Shown here one piece after another: positions 12,161 to 25,700 of a stretch of 64,000 nt of DNA. Made by a program: the position numbers and the translations under genes. Below the pieces are notes generated by a model that ran no database searches, was not told where the DNA came from, and was given only the letters and a program-made list of their open reading frames with translations. Source of the DNA: Pestalotiopsis fici W106-1 (lineage: Eukaryota > Ascomycota > Sordariomycetes > Amphisphaeriales > Sporocadaceae); the NCBI RefSeq assembly GCF_000516985.1, contig NW_006917097.1:1922001-1986000 (forward strand), written 5' to 3'. Numbering within the stretch: the first letter of the stretch is position 1; every line of letters starts with the position of its first letter.

Positions 12161-12866
12161 TGCTGTGACTTGATCCTGATCAGGAAGCTACAACAATACA
12201 AAGGAGGTTCAAGTCAAGAACGATCCTCGATCTCACAGGAAATCAAGGAAGGTCTAGAGATGGCAGCGCATTTAAAGGAAAGAAGGGCGAGGGAGGGAGA
12301 GAAGAAGAAGAAAAAAAATTGACACGCCAGTGCTTCCCGTGCCTGCCCAATCTCCTCACAATTTCTTCCACTCTGCAGAAATTTTCAGTAAACAAAATTT
12401 CGGGGTCTTTCTCGATAAGCGCCGATAAGCCAGAAACCCAGCGATTTTCATAATTACCCCACCTCTGGCGTCGTTTTGCGGAGGGGCAGTTCAGAGCTTG
12501 GGCCGTTTTTCCCACATGCAGATCCAATTGGCCACGGGAAGTTTGAAACTGCGCCACAATGAGGTCCAAAGCAGCTTCTTCTCATTCTGCACGCCACGAG
12601 ACTGACAACTGAATCATCTTGATGGACCCGCAATGTTTTAGACATTATGCAATGAAGGCAATCTGCATACCACTTACTCGTGCCTTGACGTACCTATCTA
12701 GCGCGACGTCCCTTAGAATTGCCTACCTAGGTATCTATCTACCTACCTTCAGATCCAACAAGAGTACGAATTCGCTCTGTTTGACCCTCTCAAAGGGGCT
12801 GTCCCTAACCTATCCCAAACCTTCGAAACTGCCTCTTTTCTCCTGGTCGTCTTTCCAAGATTCAAA
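12161..12866. promoter_or_regulatory. Bidirectional promoter region, kap123 / zinc-finger gene
   Basis: About 700 nt between two divergent start codons. It has a CTACCTAGGTATC-type tract around 12720-12750 and pyrimidine-rich sequence before both starts. No defined box could be assigned, and the small frames are not convincing. The shared promoter is inferred from geometry only. Confidence 0.4.
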
Positions 12867-13772
12867 ATGTCAGAATACTGGAAATCTACACCAAAGTACT
12901 GGTGTAAACACTGCAGCGTCTTTGTCCGCGATACCAAGCTCGAGCGCAGCAACCATGACGCGACAGCCAAACATCAGAGCGCCTTGAAGCGCTTCCTGCG
13001 CGACCTGCACCGAGGGCACGATAAGGAGGAAAAGGAGAAGGACCGAGCAAAGCGCGAGATCGAGAGACTCAATGGCGTCGTCGGCTCAAGCAGCAGTAGC
13101 AATGCTGCTGGGCCCAGTTCGAGTTCCGGTCCTGCGCCAGTCGCGCCGAAGCAGTCATCACAAGCAACAGCTCGTGGCACTGAAACGCAACGACAGAAGC
13201 AATGGGAGCAACTGGCTGAGATGGGCATTGACATTCCAACAGAACTCCGCGGCGACATGGCCATGGCCAGCGACTGGCAGGTAACCAATACTCGGATCAT
13301 AGACGATACCCCGAAGACGGATGCCGATGGCAATGTCAAAGTCGAAGCGGTCGCTACCGGTGTCCGAAAACGTGTCAAGCGCGAAGGAGAGGAAGAAGAA
13401 GAGGAGGCCATGCAGACCTTGTTTAAGAAGCCCAGGAAATGGGGGCGTGACACAAAACAAGCAGCCAAAGACGACGCTGACTTGGATGCCTTGCTGAGTG
13501 GCACTTTGGCACCGATCAAGAAAGACAAGATTGAAGAGTCTAATTCAGAACCGACAGTGAAGAAAGAGGCTAAAGAGGAGGAGGCAGATGTTGGTATTCC
13601 GCTCAAACGAGAGCCATCCAACGAAGGACAAGGTATTTCGAGTGTCATAAAGCCAGATCCAGAAAGTGTCGAGTCTGCCGCTGTCAAGCAAGAGGCGACG
13701 TCGGAAGGTAATGATGATGTACCTGCCGTGGTATTCAAGAAACGGAAGCCAAAGGCTGTACGCCAGAAGTAA
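12867..13772 (+). CDS. U1-type (matrin) zinc-finger protein, WBP4/FBP21-like
   Basis: An intronless 301-residue protein. Its N-terminus has one U1C/matrin-type C2H2 finger: Cys13, Cys16, His30, His36 within YWKSTPKYWCKHC. A Lys/Glu-rich helix follows (about 46-70). The rest is low complexity, with Ser-rich, acidic and Lys-rich parts and repeated K-x-E motifs (VKxE) that resemble sumoylation sites. The N-terminus resembles spliceosome-associated WBP4/FBP21 ('formin-binding protein' in fungal annotation), though no WW domain is visible. A role in pre-mRNA splicing is inferred from that finger type. Confidence 0.8.
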   Translation: MSEYWKSTPKYWCKHCSVFVRDTKLERSNHDATAKHQSALKRFLRDLHRGHDKEEKEKDRAKREIERLNGVVGSSSSSNAAGPSSSSGPAPVAPKQSSQATARGTETQRQKQWEQLAEMGIDIPTELRGDMAMASDWQVTNTRIIDDTPKTDADGNVKVEAVATGVRKRVKREGEEEEEEAMQTLFKKPRKWGRDTKQAAKDDADLDALLSGTLAPIKKDKIEESNSEPTVKKEAKEEEADVGIPLKREPSNEGQGISSVIKPDPESVESAAVKQEATSEGNDDVPAVVFKKRKPKAVRQK

Positions 13773-15136
13773 TCTGGCAACCATTGCTGAGTACACCCGT
13801 TTGGATACAGCCGAGGTATGCCAATAGAACTATCCCTTCCCGTATACATTGTACTCTACTATTTCAAGATCAGCTTTGCCACCAACCGTCGTCCAGCGGT
13901 CTTAACTATCATCACTGGATTGCCACGCGTCTAGAACAATGATCACTTTCAAGTCGAGTCGACTGTTGTTCATCTGGCTTACAATCTGCTGATATGGATA
14001 CGACGCATAATATGCTTACACTCCCCTCACGTATATGAAACGAACACTTATTTTGGAGCAAAAACCAACCGACAAGATCGTCAGCTTTCACGATTCCTCT
14101 GTGGTTGTGTCTATCTAAGCATTTGTGATTATCTAGAGCTCGTCAATATATATCATCATAGATAATATTATCACCATCAAATTATCTCACGAAACAGAGT
14201 GCACACTTTCTGCTCATTAAGAACACCGATCAGCAGGCAAGTATTAACTGGGAAACCTGTTCGAATTGAAGATCAAGTCGAGGGTAAGCATACGGCGTTG
14301 TGACTCGGTAGTCCAAACTCTCAAGTTTGTATACAGAATAAATGGATGCAATATTGATATTCAAACTCTAGAATACGTATGCTGTTGAGAAGGGGAAATA
14401 GTCGTTTGAACTTAGCAATCAGTATTGTCTCGGCCATTTACCCATTGGCATCCTGAGTATCACCGTGTCTTGTTTCTCTTCAAATTTTCCATATCTCGAG
14501 AGTCAACCCCAAATCAAAATTCACTGGCAGGATAATTTTGCGCTTGAAGCGAATTTTTTAACAAAGCTTTTGTCTCTTTCTTGGTATGAGTTACTATATG
14601 AATCACGAATATCAATTTACCTTCCAGGAAACGCATTCCTGGGAAATTCTCACTAGGATTTTCCCCCTCTCTGTGGCAGTCTATTGAGTAGTAAGGTGTC
14701 CTTTACTTCACGATGGATAGACTATGGTTAGACATAAAATACTATTTTTTTTCTATTCCTTTTCATAATCCTGTTCGACTGATATTATAGTCGGTTTGTA
14801 ATCTATCTGTTGAATAGTGAAATTCCCTATTTGATCCGAATTTCGGACTTTCAGGAATGAATCCACCTTAGACAAATAGGTTCTTCAATTCACAACACAG
14901 TGATCTACATGAAGGTTAGTGTAAAGTCTTCAACTATCATTAGTAGCAAAATGTGTCAGTTGGATAGACAAACAACGAGGCATTATGTATTTAATTTCTT
15001 GAATTCATGTCGCCACGGTTTTAAGATGCTGACAGAGTATTCGAAGCTTGTCGACTATTGTTATTTAGAGTCTAGGAATTCCCGATGCCACAGTGCCTTT
15101 GACAGCTGCAAATGCGGATATCGCAAGGAAGGTAAT
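13773..15136. other. AT-rich intergenic region
   Basis: No gene was seen. Base composition becomes visibly more AT-rich than in flanking coding DNA, and short frames carry no domain. It borders the decayed gene fragments that follow, so it may belong to the same degraded segment. Confidence 0.4.
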
Positions 15137-15550
15137 TTAGTCTCTGTGGTCGGTAGATACAATAATCGGTTTCCACTCATCCAGAAGCTTGGTTGTGCTA
15201 GCAATCTTTTCCTGAATACCCTGTAAAACATCTGACCCTAATACCAGTCGTAGTGGGATGTCTTTACCGGCCATGGTTCCAGACCTTGTGAATACGTCGA
15301 CTATGACAGCAGCAGCAGCATCGACATCACCCAACTGCTTGCTATCGGCCTGATTCATCAAAGCACCGTGTTCACGTACGGGGGTATTGTCGTAGGCGGG
15401 GATACGGTGGGCACATTGGATGCGGTGATTGTCTGGATTTAGAAGTGCCGTGCGAAAGTAGCCAGGCTCAATCACGCAAACTTGTATTCCGAATGGCGCC
15501 AGCTCATGAGCCAGAGACTCGGTGAGCCCCGACACTGCGCAGCCACTACA
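15137..15550 (-). pseudogene. Short-chain dehydrogenase/reductase, 3' fragment
   Basis: The minus-strand frame ending at 15137 encodes the C-terminal half of a classical SDR: SGLTESLAHELAPFGIQV followed by IEPGYFRT, a standard SDR block, then a tail of about 100 residues. Nothing upstream encodes the Rossmann GxxxGxG or NAG motifs. The expected catalytic YxxxK just before SGLTES is not present: the frame reads ADICSGCAV and runs into a TGA. There is no ATG at a sensible place. This is best read as a truncated, non-functional remnant. It lies head to head with the transcription-factor remnant, and both lose their 5' parts near 15.53 kb. Confidence 0.7.
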
Positions 15551-16650
15551 TATGTCGGCACCTGGAGCTCATATACGACCAGACATAGCCCAGAGGGCGG
15601 CTCACTTGGCTGGCCTGCGGCAGATGTTGGCTATGCGAGGCGGTGCTGTTGCCCTTGGCCAGTCACAAGCCCTGCAGTCATTCATCATACGATGGGCATG
15701 TACAGCTCAGAATTGCCGTCTAGTCTGCATAATCCCGCAAAGCATTCCAATTCCAGGCCACGCGATATCTGGGGATGCAGATCGACCTGGTTCTGAGAAT
15801 ATCCCATCTTTATTTGGAGAAACCAGCCTCTGGCCTGGCAATCTCCCGAAACCAGGTTACAAACACCGCAGCTCGTCATCATTCAAACCGCGAATGGCTG
15901 TGGCCTGTGAGGGTGTTGGGCATGAATGAGGCGTTACTCGATCTGATATACTCCATCGAATGCCTGGTCAATGATGCATTTGCCTGGCTTCGATCACACA
16001 AAGATCACGCCTGGAATGCCCTGGAGAACCAGAATGTTTTTGCATCTACCATTGGCAATTTGGCCTGCTGGATTTTGGGAAATGAATCAACCTCATCACC
16101 CATCGAAAATGTGACAGCACTGTGCATGTTTGTGTTCATTTGCTGGGTGAGCAGCGGGACTGCAAGTTGTTGCGGGCTGTCTGGTGTTCTTGCTAGGTTG
16201 AGACATCACTTCCTCGACCCAAGTCTGAAACAGCTTTTACAGGCCGCTGGGTTAGATGTGTGGATCGGCACTTTGCTTGTCATGATGTCCACAGGAAATC
16301 CGAGTTACGAGGACTACCTCTTCTAGGTTTATCTAGAAATGCTGGCTAATCGTTGTCTGCTAATCCAGACATTCAACGACATGAAGTCTGCTCTGGTCGA
16401 TATTATCTGGGTTTCTGAGCTGATGGATCAGCATGCTTACAAGATTTGGGACGAATCGAGAGAGGTAATCAACGATTTACGGATCAAATTGGCCAATGAT
16501 CCGGGATGGTTGGTCAATACAACCCGGCCGAGGAGCTCTCACATTTATACAAGTCCAATCCTCCCACTGGCTATTCCGTACACTGTTGGGCCTTTGAAAA
16601 CACTATTCAGCGATAATGGTCTGATATGGCTATCCGTTAGATCTAAGTAG
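15522..16650 (+). pseudogene. Fungal-specific transcription factor domain remnant
   Basis: Broken plus-strand frames resemble the C-terminal 'fungal-specific TF' domain found with Zn2Cys6 factors. Frame 15522-15929 contains AHLAGLRQMLAMRGG, like the conserved H-x-x-GL-x-x-M-x-x-x-RGG segment. A second frame (to 16326) carries ALLDLIYSIECL and the LLxW-like part. The third (from 16339) carries FNDMKSALVDIIW and KIWDE, matching the usual W-x-DVK...LW-x-E ending. The frame changes near 15.85-15.93 kb, and an in-frame TAG at 16324-16326 sits between the last two parts. No zinc cluster is found upstream. An intron could explain the first break but not the missing N-terminus. Family assignment is by my reading of motif order. 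Confidence 0.5.
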
Positions 16651-18878
16651 GTACATACGATTCCTCAATATAGCATCCATATTTAGCGAGCATCAAAATC
16701 ATCGTATGCTGCGTAGCCTAGACGTTTGGTGGTGCAGTGTATTGAATTCCTGGTGTCACCCTTGGATGAATCAGTCAGTGTGATATATTCCTCCCTTTAG
16801 AATTGCGGCGGTTACTGCAACGTGACCAAACCAACGCGTATATGTAAGACGCCAGTGGTTGTACCCAACTATCACAAGGGCCGCGATATCCTCCTAAAAA
16901 GGTATTTAGTCGCCCTTTCCATTTACCGACACCTTTTTGCGCTCTGATTGTCGTGTGAATGTAACTTCATGCTATGAAGATATATAGTGTATCTTCCTAC
17001 TCTTCATCCATTTTGTAAGCATTGAAATCACCTTTGAAAAGAGATTTTGACGATGAAATCGCTCTCGTGGTCTGAAGTCATGGTTTTGTTGGCAAGGGTT
17101 CACACGATTCTTCTGGCACATTATATCATTTATCCGTTTTCTCAAGCGTATTCTATTTATCTTTTAGCCACGATTTGTAAATTGTGCGTGTGCACTCATT
17201 ACTGTAGAATGTCACGAGAAGTGTCATCCGGGCTACAATCACACAGCTTCCATGGCAAACGTCGTAGCTTGTTTGCTAGAATTTATATCATAGTGATGTA
17301 GCACAAAATCATGAATGCTGTATTGAGGTCGATCATGGTTATAAATGTATCATGAGTATATTTATAGTATGCTTAACGCATTGGACACCAAAGAAACACG
17401 TACCATGTTGATTTTTAGGGCATGTACATACCTTGAATGAACGGTCATTTAGATTTATTTGCTTCCGTGAGCACTCCGTAGTTCTTCACCGTAATAGAAA
17501 TGTCATGATTTTCATACTTGCCTCCATGGTGAATACAATTGTGTAGGTGAGGGTCAGCTTAACTTCTTCGATATAAGGAAGCCGCCCGAAGTGTACGAAT
17601 GTCACATTATTTTTCGACGAAACAACTTCAGATCAGAAATCTAGTAAAGTATCAACTAACACGACCAAAGCGACATAATAATTTCTAATATCTCCGACAT
17701 GGATCTATTGAGTTGCAGGATGGCGATCTACCACAATGAGCATACTCCTAGACGGCGGGACTGGGGCTCATTCTACGGCGCAGTATCACTCTCCCTGGCA
17801 TAATGGCCATGCCATCATTGCGTCACTGGTATCATCTGGAAGGCGACTCTCACATAACGATTTTGACAATTGTTGAATCTAGGCAGAAAAGCCACTGCTT
17901 CGCCTCTGCAAAGGAGCAATATCAGAATGCGCCTGACTCCTCTCTCAAGTTATGTCGGATCATGACATTTATCTCTTATTTTTTCTGTGCCTCATCCTGC
18001 CAGTATGGATACCCGAATTAGTGACGAAGAAGTGTTTCTAGGAAATCACCCCATGGCAACCCGCCAAGGCGCGTATATCCAAACCGTTGCAAAGACCACT
18101 ACCAAAGTAGTCTTATCTCTGCCGGGTCTAAATTAGTTGCTACTAAGCGTGACTCGCTTTTCTCTCTCATGATTACCTAGCAGCTACCGTGTAGTCGCGT
18201 GCCCCGGAAGACAAGCCGGTTAGTCGCAACGGAGCTTCTTTAGACGTTTCGAGCGGACCTGGGCTAGGTAGTTTACTCCTTAGTACAAGATGGGTGGGTT
18301 TATCATGGAGCAACCAAGGGGGAGAGAGAAAAAAACAAGTTATCAACTGGTTTCTCACGCCAAATGATCTTGCGGCTGTTCTTTCACATGGTGTGTGCAC
18401 ATTACCAAAGTAGTGTACTAGTAGGATATCTTACTAGGCTCGGCTACACGACCATTTAACAGTTTTGATCCGCAAACTGGTCAAAAAGACGACCAGGATA
18501 AGCAAGGTCACCATGCCAAGGACAGTGTAGCGCAGCATTCAAATTCAGGAACAAGCATACCAAGCATACTGTAGCTAAACTACCCGCTCGGATCCATGCA
18601 GGATGGGCAAGAGGGAAAAAAAAAATGAAAGCGCGAAAAATCGATTTGGAAAGAAGCCCACGGATCATTTTCTCCCCTTGCCTCCCCTCCTTCGAAAGTC
18701 CTCCTGCATTGGGGTAATGCAAGACACCCCGGCCAAGCGCCCTTTTCTTGCTAATCCTGGCTCAGGTAGCAGTCAAGTTATCACGATTTTCCGGCGTGCC
18801 TGCCCTCTCTGCAGGATACCTACACAAAGTACACAGTATCAAGTCTGTCCCAACATGCGCGCCCTTTCAAGTAGAAAA

Positions 18879-18946
18879 TGAGAGAGAGAGACAGAGAGGG
18901 AGGGAGAGAGAGAGTGTGTGTGTGTATGTGTATGTGTGTATGAGTG
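18879..18946. repeat. GA/GT compound microsatellite
   Basis: GA-rich dinucleotide repeats pass directly into GT/GTAT repeats over about 68 nt. This is visible simple sequence with no coding context. Confidence 0.9.
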
Positions 18947-19703
18947 AGCTACAAAACGCAGCCAAGTGGTTTACAGCTCGCGCGCGCGAGGTGAGCTGAG
19001 AGCAAACCCGCTATATTGAGTACCAGTGCGGCTATCCGTTCTTCAACCACTCAATCTAGCCTCAGATTCAAGGAGCCTTCTCTGTATTTGGTATTTCGAT
19101 GTCTTCCGTAGACCCGGATAAGGTTCGATGGTCCCTTTGTAGCCAAAACCTCTTTTTACTATACATAAGATGGCGCCGTTGTGGGTTTTGCAATACCAGA
19201 ACGGTGAGCTTGACTTGATGTTTCTTTGAGAACTCTCCCAGTTCCTGGAGGCTTCATTATGGAAAACATCCTTTGTATATCCCCTAGACCCGTGTTTCGT
19301 ATGACTGTTTGACAAGCTTTCAGGGCAGTTGATAGCCATGAATTTTGCTCGAGATTGAAGAGTAATGGATGCATAAGATAGGTCCAGCACTCATAAACAG
19401 GTTCAAATTAGCGTTCTCGACCTCCCGATCAAGACTTTTATATTTGCGGGTGTAGGCTTGACCGAGCAATAATCATCTCTCGGAGTGGACTGGGATTACT
19501 GGGAGAAAAGGCATCACAGCCTTACAGAACCTCACCAATCGTGGCCAAACATGGGAATATTTCTCATGACAAGGCCATTACCCAGTAAGAAGAAGCGCGA
19601 TTTTGCATCATGACCATCTCGACGATTACCCGGGACAATTAGACAGTCTTATCGTGGTCAAGGTTTTTTGACAATAAGCGTAAAAGTCGGTCCAGCTGTG
19701 TCG

Positions 19704-19739
<36 letters not shown>

Positions 19740-19752
19740 AACTACTACTACA
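19704..19752. repeat. (TAC)n microsatellite
   Basis: About 16 TAC units with one interruption near the right end, in a gene-free stretch. Confidence 0.95.
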
Positions 19753-22700
19753 CACAGTACTGTGCTTCTCGCAAGAGGGCCACGGCTAGCGCAATATATC
19801 TTGGCGCCACGTCCTGCACGTCAAGAGTGCGTTACGCGGCTTTCGATAAACGCCCGGTTCATCATTCGAACGAGGCTCGGGCTCACAGAGAGGCCTGCTC
19901 GTTGTTGAATACACAGTAGTACTATGTACTACACACCGCGTAGGATAATGTACATACGTGTTTTGCCAGGGCAAATAGTTTTAGAAACGCCTCCCAGCTC
20001 CCTCATCCCCCCCTCCGTCCGTGCTTTCAACAGCAACAAGCCCAACAGCCCAGGATAACTTGTGTCAGTGCGCCGTTAAGCTTGTTATTGCTGCCAAGTT
20101 CCTCCCCAGGATGACAAGTGCGCAATTGCTAAAAAGGAGTCCCCACGGTGGATGAGAAGTTTAAAAAAGGTCAACGGCCAGTTGGGAACGGAACCCCGGC
20201 AAAAGACTTTGTGTACATGATAGTAGTCAGCTGGGACTTCCGCGATCCTACGCTGAGCCGGGCATATTGTTTTAGTTTTCCCAGTTTCGACCCTGGCCTC
20301 TGGTTTGTGCTGTCTACTTTCCCATCCAGTTTACTTGCCTGCAGTTTGATGATCAAGTGGTAGAGATTGCTTGTAATAGCACGGGCAATTAATTGAACGG
20401 TTGGTGTTGCAAAGATCACTTAGGAAACCGGCATATGGTCCTGGGGGCGGCGAGACTCGACCGGGTTGGATAAATGCAATTGTCCATTCAAGGCAAAATC
20501 TGTTTGTTGCAAGGACAAGATGCGACACCCTTGGCAGGCAAATCCAAACTCATACTATGTATAGCGGCAAAGCAATCCCATATATGCACCGCGAAATCGA
20601 CAGACCCAGCAATGACACTGTGAGCAAATGACACGGGCGTGAAGAGGGAAGGGGGAAAAATCTTCAGCTCGTGTAATTGAGGCGACGCGAATCGTCGAGC
20701 GAGTCCCGAGACAGAGGACAGCCTGAATATGTATGACCTCGATTTGCTCTTTTTGGAAATGAGATGGCAACACCATAATATGACTTTCCTATTGATGCAA
20801 AGACCACAAAGCTGACAATAGAGGGGCTTGGCAGCAAAGATACGACATTACTTGAAGACCTGGGGTTCTTGTAGTAACGCCATTGTGGTTCAACGATGGG
20901 CAATTGCCTGTCCAGCCTGGGCGACTCTGCTCTGCTTCCAACGGATGTGTACTGGGCGGATCCACGGTGCCCATTGTTGAGACTGCTTGAGAGATAGGAT
21001 TTGGGCCTGTTTAGGGAAAGTCATTCCTGTAGATCCTCCTGCATGAGGATGGATGTAGATGGCGTACTATGTACACTGTAGCATTCCCAACCAGGGCAGC
21101 TGTAGGGTTGCATCTGGATGTTGGTGCGCGCGTAGCTGATTTGCCCCGCAAGAGATATGTGGCCGAAATAACATTCCGGGGTACGTGATTGACCAGTCAG
21201 ATCGTGATGGGTTGTGCTTGCACGTGTGCGGTTGTATGTAGGCAAGTCAGGTAAATTGTACGAAGTAGACCGGTATGTTTTGTCGATGCCAATCAGATGC
21301 GTTGGATGCAGTGTATGCTGACTCTGACGCTTCTCCGATACGAAACACACCAACAAAGGTCGTGACATCATTGGAACGGCGTCACGAATCAATCCTTACT
21401 AAGAAACCCCCGTTTTTGGGGGTGGACGGTGAAAATGATGGAGCAACGGCGCAGATAGACACGGACAGTACACCACTAGCTGACACAGGAAGAATTGAAT
21501 GTCCATTCAAATAACATAACCATCCTGCCCTGCCTGCCATTTGATAGGCGATTTGCGCGATGTGGGCACGACGGTCCGAAGGAGGAGAAATGTCATGGTT
21601 CGCGGTCCAAGTTCCCTGTCGGCAATTTATTGTGGAGTCTACCCGGCGAAGGCCGCGGGCTTGATCGCGATCGCACAAGCACCGGGCGAGTTCTGCTTGC
21701 CTGGAGGTCACGGGCTAGCTACACAGTATGAGCCTACTCTCTGATCCATCGATATATCCGTCAGAGTGGGAATACGATGTCAAGTGAGATAGACTCTGTT
21801 GGAATCTCACGCCTCGTCGAAAATCTGGGTAGCGCAAGTGGTAGGAGGCTATGGGTAGGGGCAAATTGTAAATATTTGACGTGATCTAGGTTGAGATCCG
21901 GCCGCCAAATGAAAGAAGAAAAGTTTCACGTAAAGAAAAGGAGATTGATCAACAATACACTACATTGCCGTGTCTTGCACTCCTACCATAGGGCCTAGCT
22001 GGATAGAATTGAATTGCGGCCAGACTAGGTGTCATTGGCCTCGCGCCGCTGCCCAGGCCTGCTTGCATATATACTCCCTGCCTCTGCATCGTGATTAGTG
22101 ACTGTTATTGGATGGGGTTTCATTCACCCTGCATAAGTGGTCAAACTTGATCCTCAAAGCCGCCTAGATCCGCCTAGATTGGCAGCTGTTTCCATACGAG
22201 TATCTCTCCCTCCATCCATGGAATATCTGAAACGGTTCTGTCAAGTATGTATGTTTTTTTTTTCTTGGTGGTCAGTGTGTGCAGGCGTGTTCGTGTGTGA
22301 CTTGTCTCTCATCAGCCACACCACGCCCTGGGAAAGGTGGTGTGTCGCTAGAAACACGGTTTTCAAGTGGTTACTTGGTCTTGTATACTAGGTTAGTGGC
22401 TGATGGATATTGACCATGTATCACGAACGGCCAGCCCATGGTTGATTCCGGCGGCTCGGGAGACACGAGTTCCTGAAGGACAAGCTTGTAGTGTGTTAAA
22501 GTTGCGGGTCTTACCTGTTATTTCAACTGTAACCACTGTACAAGCACGAGAAATTATGCGGTCCAACCTGATGGTTGTGCCGCATTAGACGCACAATCCA
22601 GATAGGCCAGAGTTTTCACACAGATTTGACCACGAGGCCGGCAACAAAGTTGCGGCCGTTACCGATGTTCGGGGTCTTCGGAGGAGCTGGAGCAGACGAG

Positions 22701-25700
22701 CGACTGGATATAAGAGTCGGTTCCAATTTCCGGTGCAGAGCGAGTGAGCCGTCACGCAGATCTTGACAGATCCTGGTTGCATCTTCCCGGTTTCTAGTAG
22801 ATGCTGGCCGGTAAAATATTGTGAATACTACACTACTGGCCGGTTTTCTTCTTTTCTCTCTTCTTTTCTCCATCAGAGCAGGATACGAAGGGCAGTTGTC
22901 GTACAAGGCTCACGAATGAACATGGGCGAGGGTCTTTGGCAGCGCAGAAAGCCGCAGAACACAGCATGAACCAAAAAAGTCAAATGTCGAGTCTCATGAG
23001 CCCTTGATGGTGTGTGACAGCTGCGAGATGCATCTGCAAAGCGTAGGCTGGTTGCAGTAGGGCGGCGCGACAGCATGATCTGATGGTCATACCTACTACT
23101 CTGTACGAATACCGGTAGTCCCTTTGGTTCGATGCCTACAACGATTAACCATGACTGGGTATTGTGCAGTGACACCATGGGATGGAAGAGTGATGTCTAA
23201 TCCTCCATGTCTCCCCATTGGAGGCCCAGCAAACCGGCTAAGCGGGTGTACTATAGTATGCGCAGCCGAGTCAGAAATGCGACTCAAGGGGCGAGGAGGA
23301 AGAACCAAATGTTGCTGGATTTGGTCGACCCAATCAGTCATGGGTGAAGAAGTCATGATACTGAATACTGGCCAGGGTCCCTATCTTCTTCTACCTCCGC
23401 TGCTGCTGCATCTGTTCCGGAACGGGTACTGCAGTGGGCTCTTCCGCTGGCTTGGCCTGCAGTACGTTGCCGCAGGGTTTGAAATCTGCCAGGTGCAATC
23501 GATGTAATTTGGCCGTTGGCAGTAAGTCATTGGATCGCGACCTCGCATCATTATCACCATCATCATCACAAGTCGATCTGAAGCTTGGGAGGGGAAAATC
23601 GTAAGGTGGGATACGTAAGTATGGAGCCAAGAGGTCAGTGCTGTTTGCCGGCGGCGGCGGCGGGGGCCCGTCGATCATCGGTCTGCGAATTGACGGGGTA
23701 GAGCTGGAGAGCTGATCCAATCCATCCCTGTCGGCATCGATTGATCGCTGGCAACTCTCAAAAAGAAAGTCAGTCCACTTAGTGCTGTGGATTCGGGTAG
23801 GGTAGTAGAGAGTGGGCCGCCAGCATGTGAAGAAGCACCGACGACCCGACAAACAAAAAATGGTCATCGGTATTGCAAGAATGCCATCCCATCATCGCAT
23901 TGGCGTTTCAGTCTGAGATGACCAATTTTTGTTCATGGTAGTCTGGCATTTTTGCCATTACTTGCACTGCCTCAAAGGTTTCCATATCAACAACAACGGG
24001 TGTTTGGGTCATTGTTCCAGGGCTCGCGTGCCTTCAGCAGGGTGCAATCTTACCTAGTCGCCTGCACTGTTGGAGAAATGTGGACGATTGCATGTATTAG
24101 CTATCCAAATTGTACCCAAGATCGAACACAATTGTGACAGATATGTAGACGCCGCGGGAACAATTCGAACCACCTGTAATAGGGGCTCCAGCCAAAGCCA
24201 GAGAGAGAGGCTGCAGCGTGTGATCATTAGGCGCAAGCAAGGGTCGTGTCAATTGACTTTTTTTAATCCTCATGTTACCTAGACCAGACATCAAATCGAT
24301 CTCAACGTGTCACGACTCGGCACGAGATAGACTCGAGATAGCTAAAGTACAGCAGCCACTTAGCTTGCAAGTAACCCTGATGTGCCCACTGGCCAGTGAT
24401 TATCTGTGCTACGACATGGCATGTAAGCCGAAGAGTAGAAACTATGAACCAATCTATTTCCCAATTCCATTTTTTTGCAGATTTGACTTGGTTGATCATG
24501 CTGATATAATAACATGCTACGAAAGTACAAAAACACATGTTTACCAACAATTCAAATGCCAAGCCGAGGTGGAAATGATTGGTCAGGCATTGAGATGGAT
24601 ATTTAGGCAGAAAATATTGGGACCCGTTGATTGCCGTGCTGGCCCAACTGCTTGGATTGTGATGATAGCACGAACCTTGAGGCTCAAGGAGAAAACAATC
24701 GGGCCTTGAATTGCAGACACGGGATGACGGATTGTGTGCTGAGTCATTGATGACCTGTGTCAAAAAGGGAGGCTCAAGAACACAAGAGACATCAACAGCA
24801 TGGAAACTTGCTCCGTCGTATGCATCATGACAGTCGAGGCATCATAGTTCATGCGCATGAGAGAGCCGGATGTGTCAAATTGGATCTTATGACAAGTTTT
24901 GCTGTGTTCCCAAGTAAGCCTTGTGGAATAGAAAAAATATTTTTCATGTTTCAAAATGTGTCATTGCAAATTATAAGTAGAAAGTATAAAAAAGTTGCCT
25001 CTCTTTACTATGTATGTTGAAAGGGAAAGAAACGCGGCAGCCACAGTAGTGGGCGTGCATGTATTGATCCCAAAAAGGCCTGTTTAGAGTGCATGCCAAA
25101 TCCAATGGGCCATTATAGCGCCCTGAACCCCCTGCAGCAGTTGCCGTCTTAGCGCAGTGAAAATGCCCTGAAGCAATGGGACATTCGAGGGCTGTAGCAG
25201 GGGTGATATTCACTATCAGGACCTACACTAATGGCAGATGGATCCATGGGATCCTCGCCCCGACGACCGGCACTAGGCACAAGTGGGAAGCAATCCCCCA
25301 CCCCCAACCACGCCAAGCAGCCAAGCAGGGAATCTAGCAGGAGTGGGCGCCCGTTGCCGATCGATTCCTTGTCACACACGGACAATGTCTATCCATTCTG
25401 TTTGTAGCTGGGCAGATTGGAGAGGGCAGAGAAAGTCGAGGTTGGGCCTTGCATGCGTTGGATTGGGAGGGAAGGGAGAGAGGGAGGCGAGGGACCGGGA
25501 AATGCATTACATACTATGGAGGTTCCCATGTATGCCGGCATCAACACAAGCGTTTTTCTCGCTAGCTAGTTGGCTGTTTGTAGGGTATCTATCGTACGTA
25601 CTGTACGTGCTCCCTATGCACAGGATATATACGTTGGCTGGCTGGTGGCCTGCGTATGGTCAATTCATGTAGACGCTAACGATAGTAGCTTCGGTGCATT

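Noticed and set aside
23391..23867. 158-codon minus-strand frame with a Pro run
   Set aside because: Low complexity, a Pro run from a GGC-type repeat, and no domain or splice partners.
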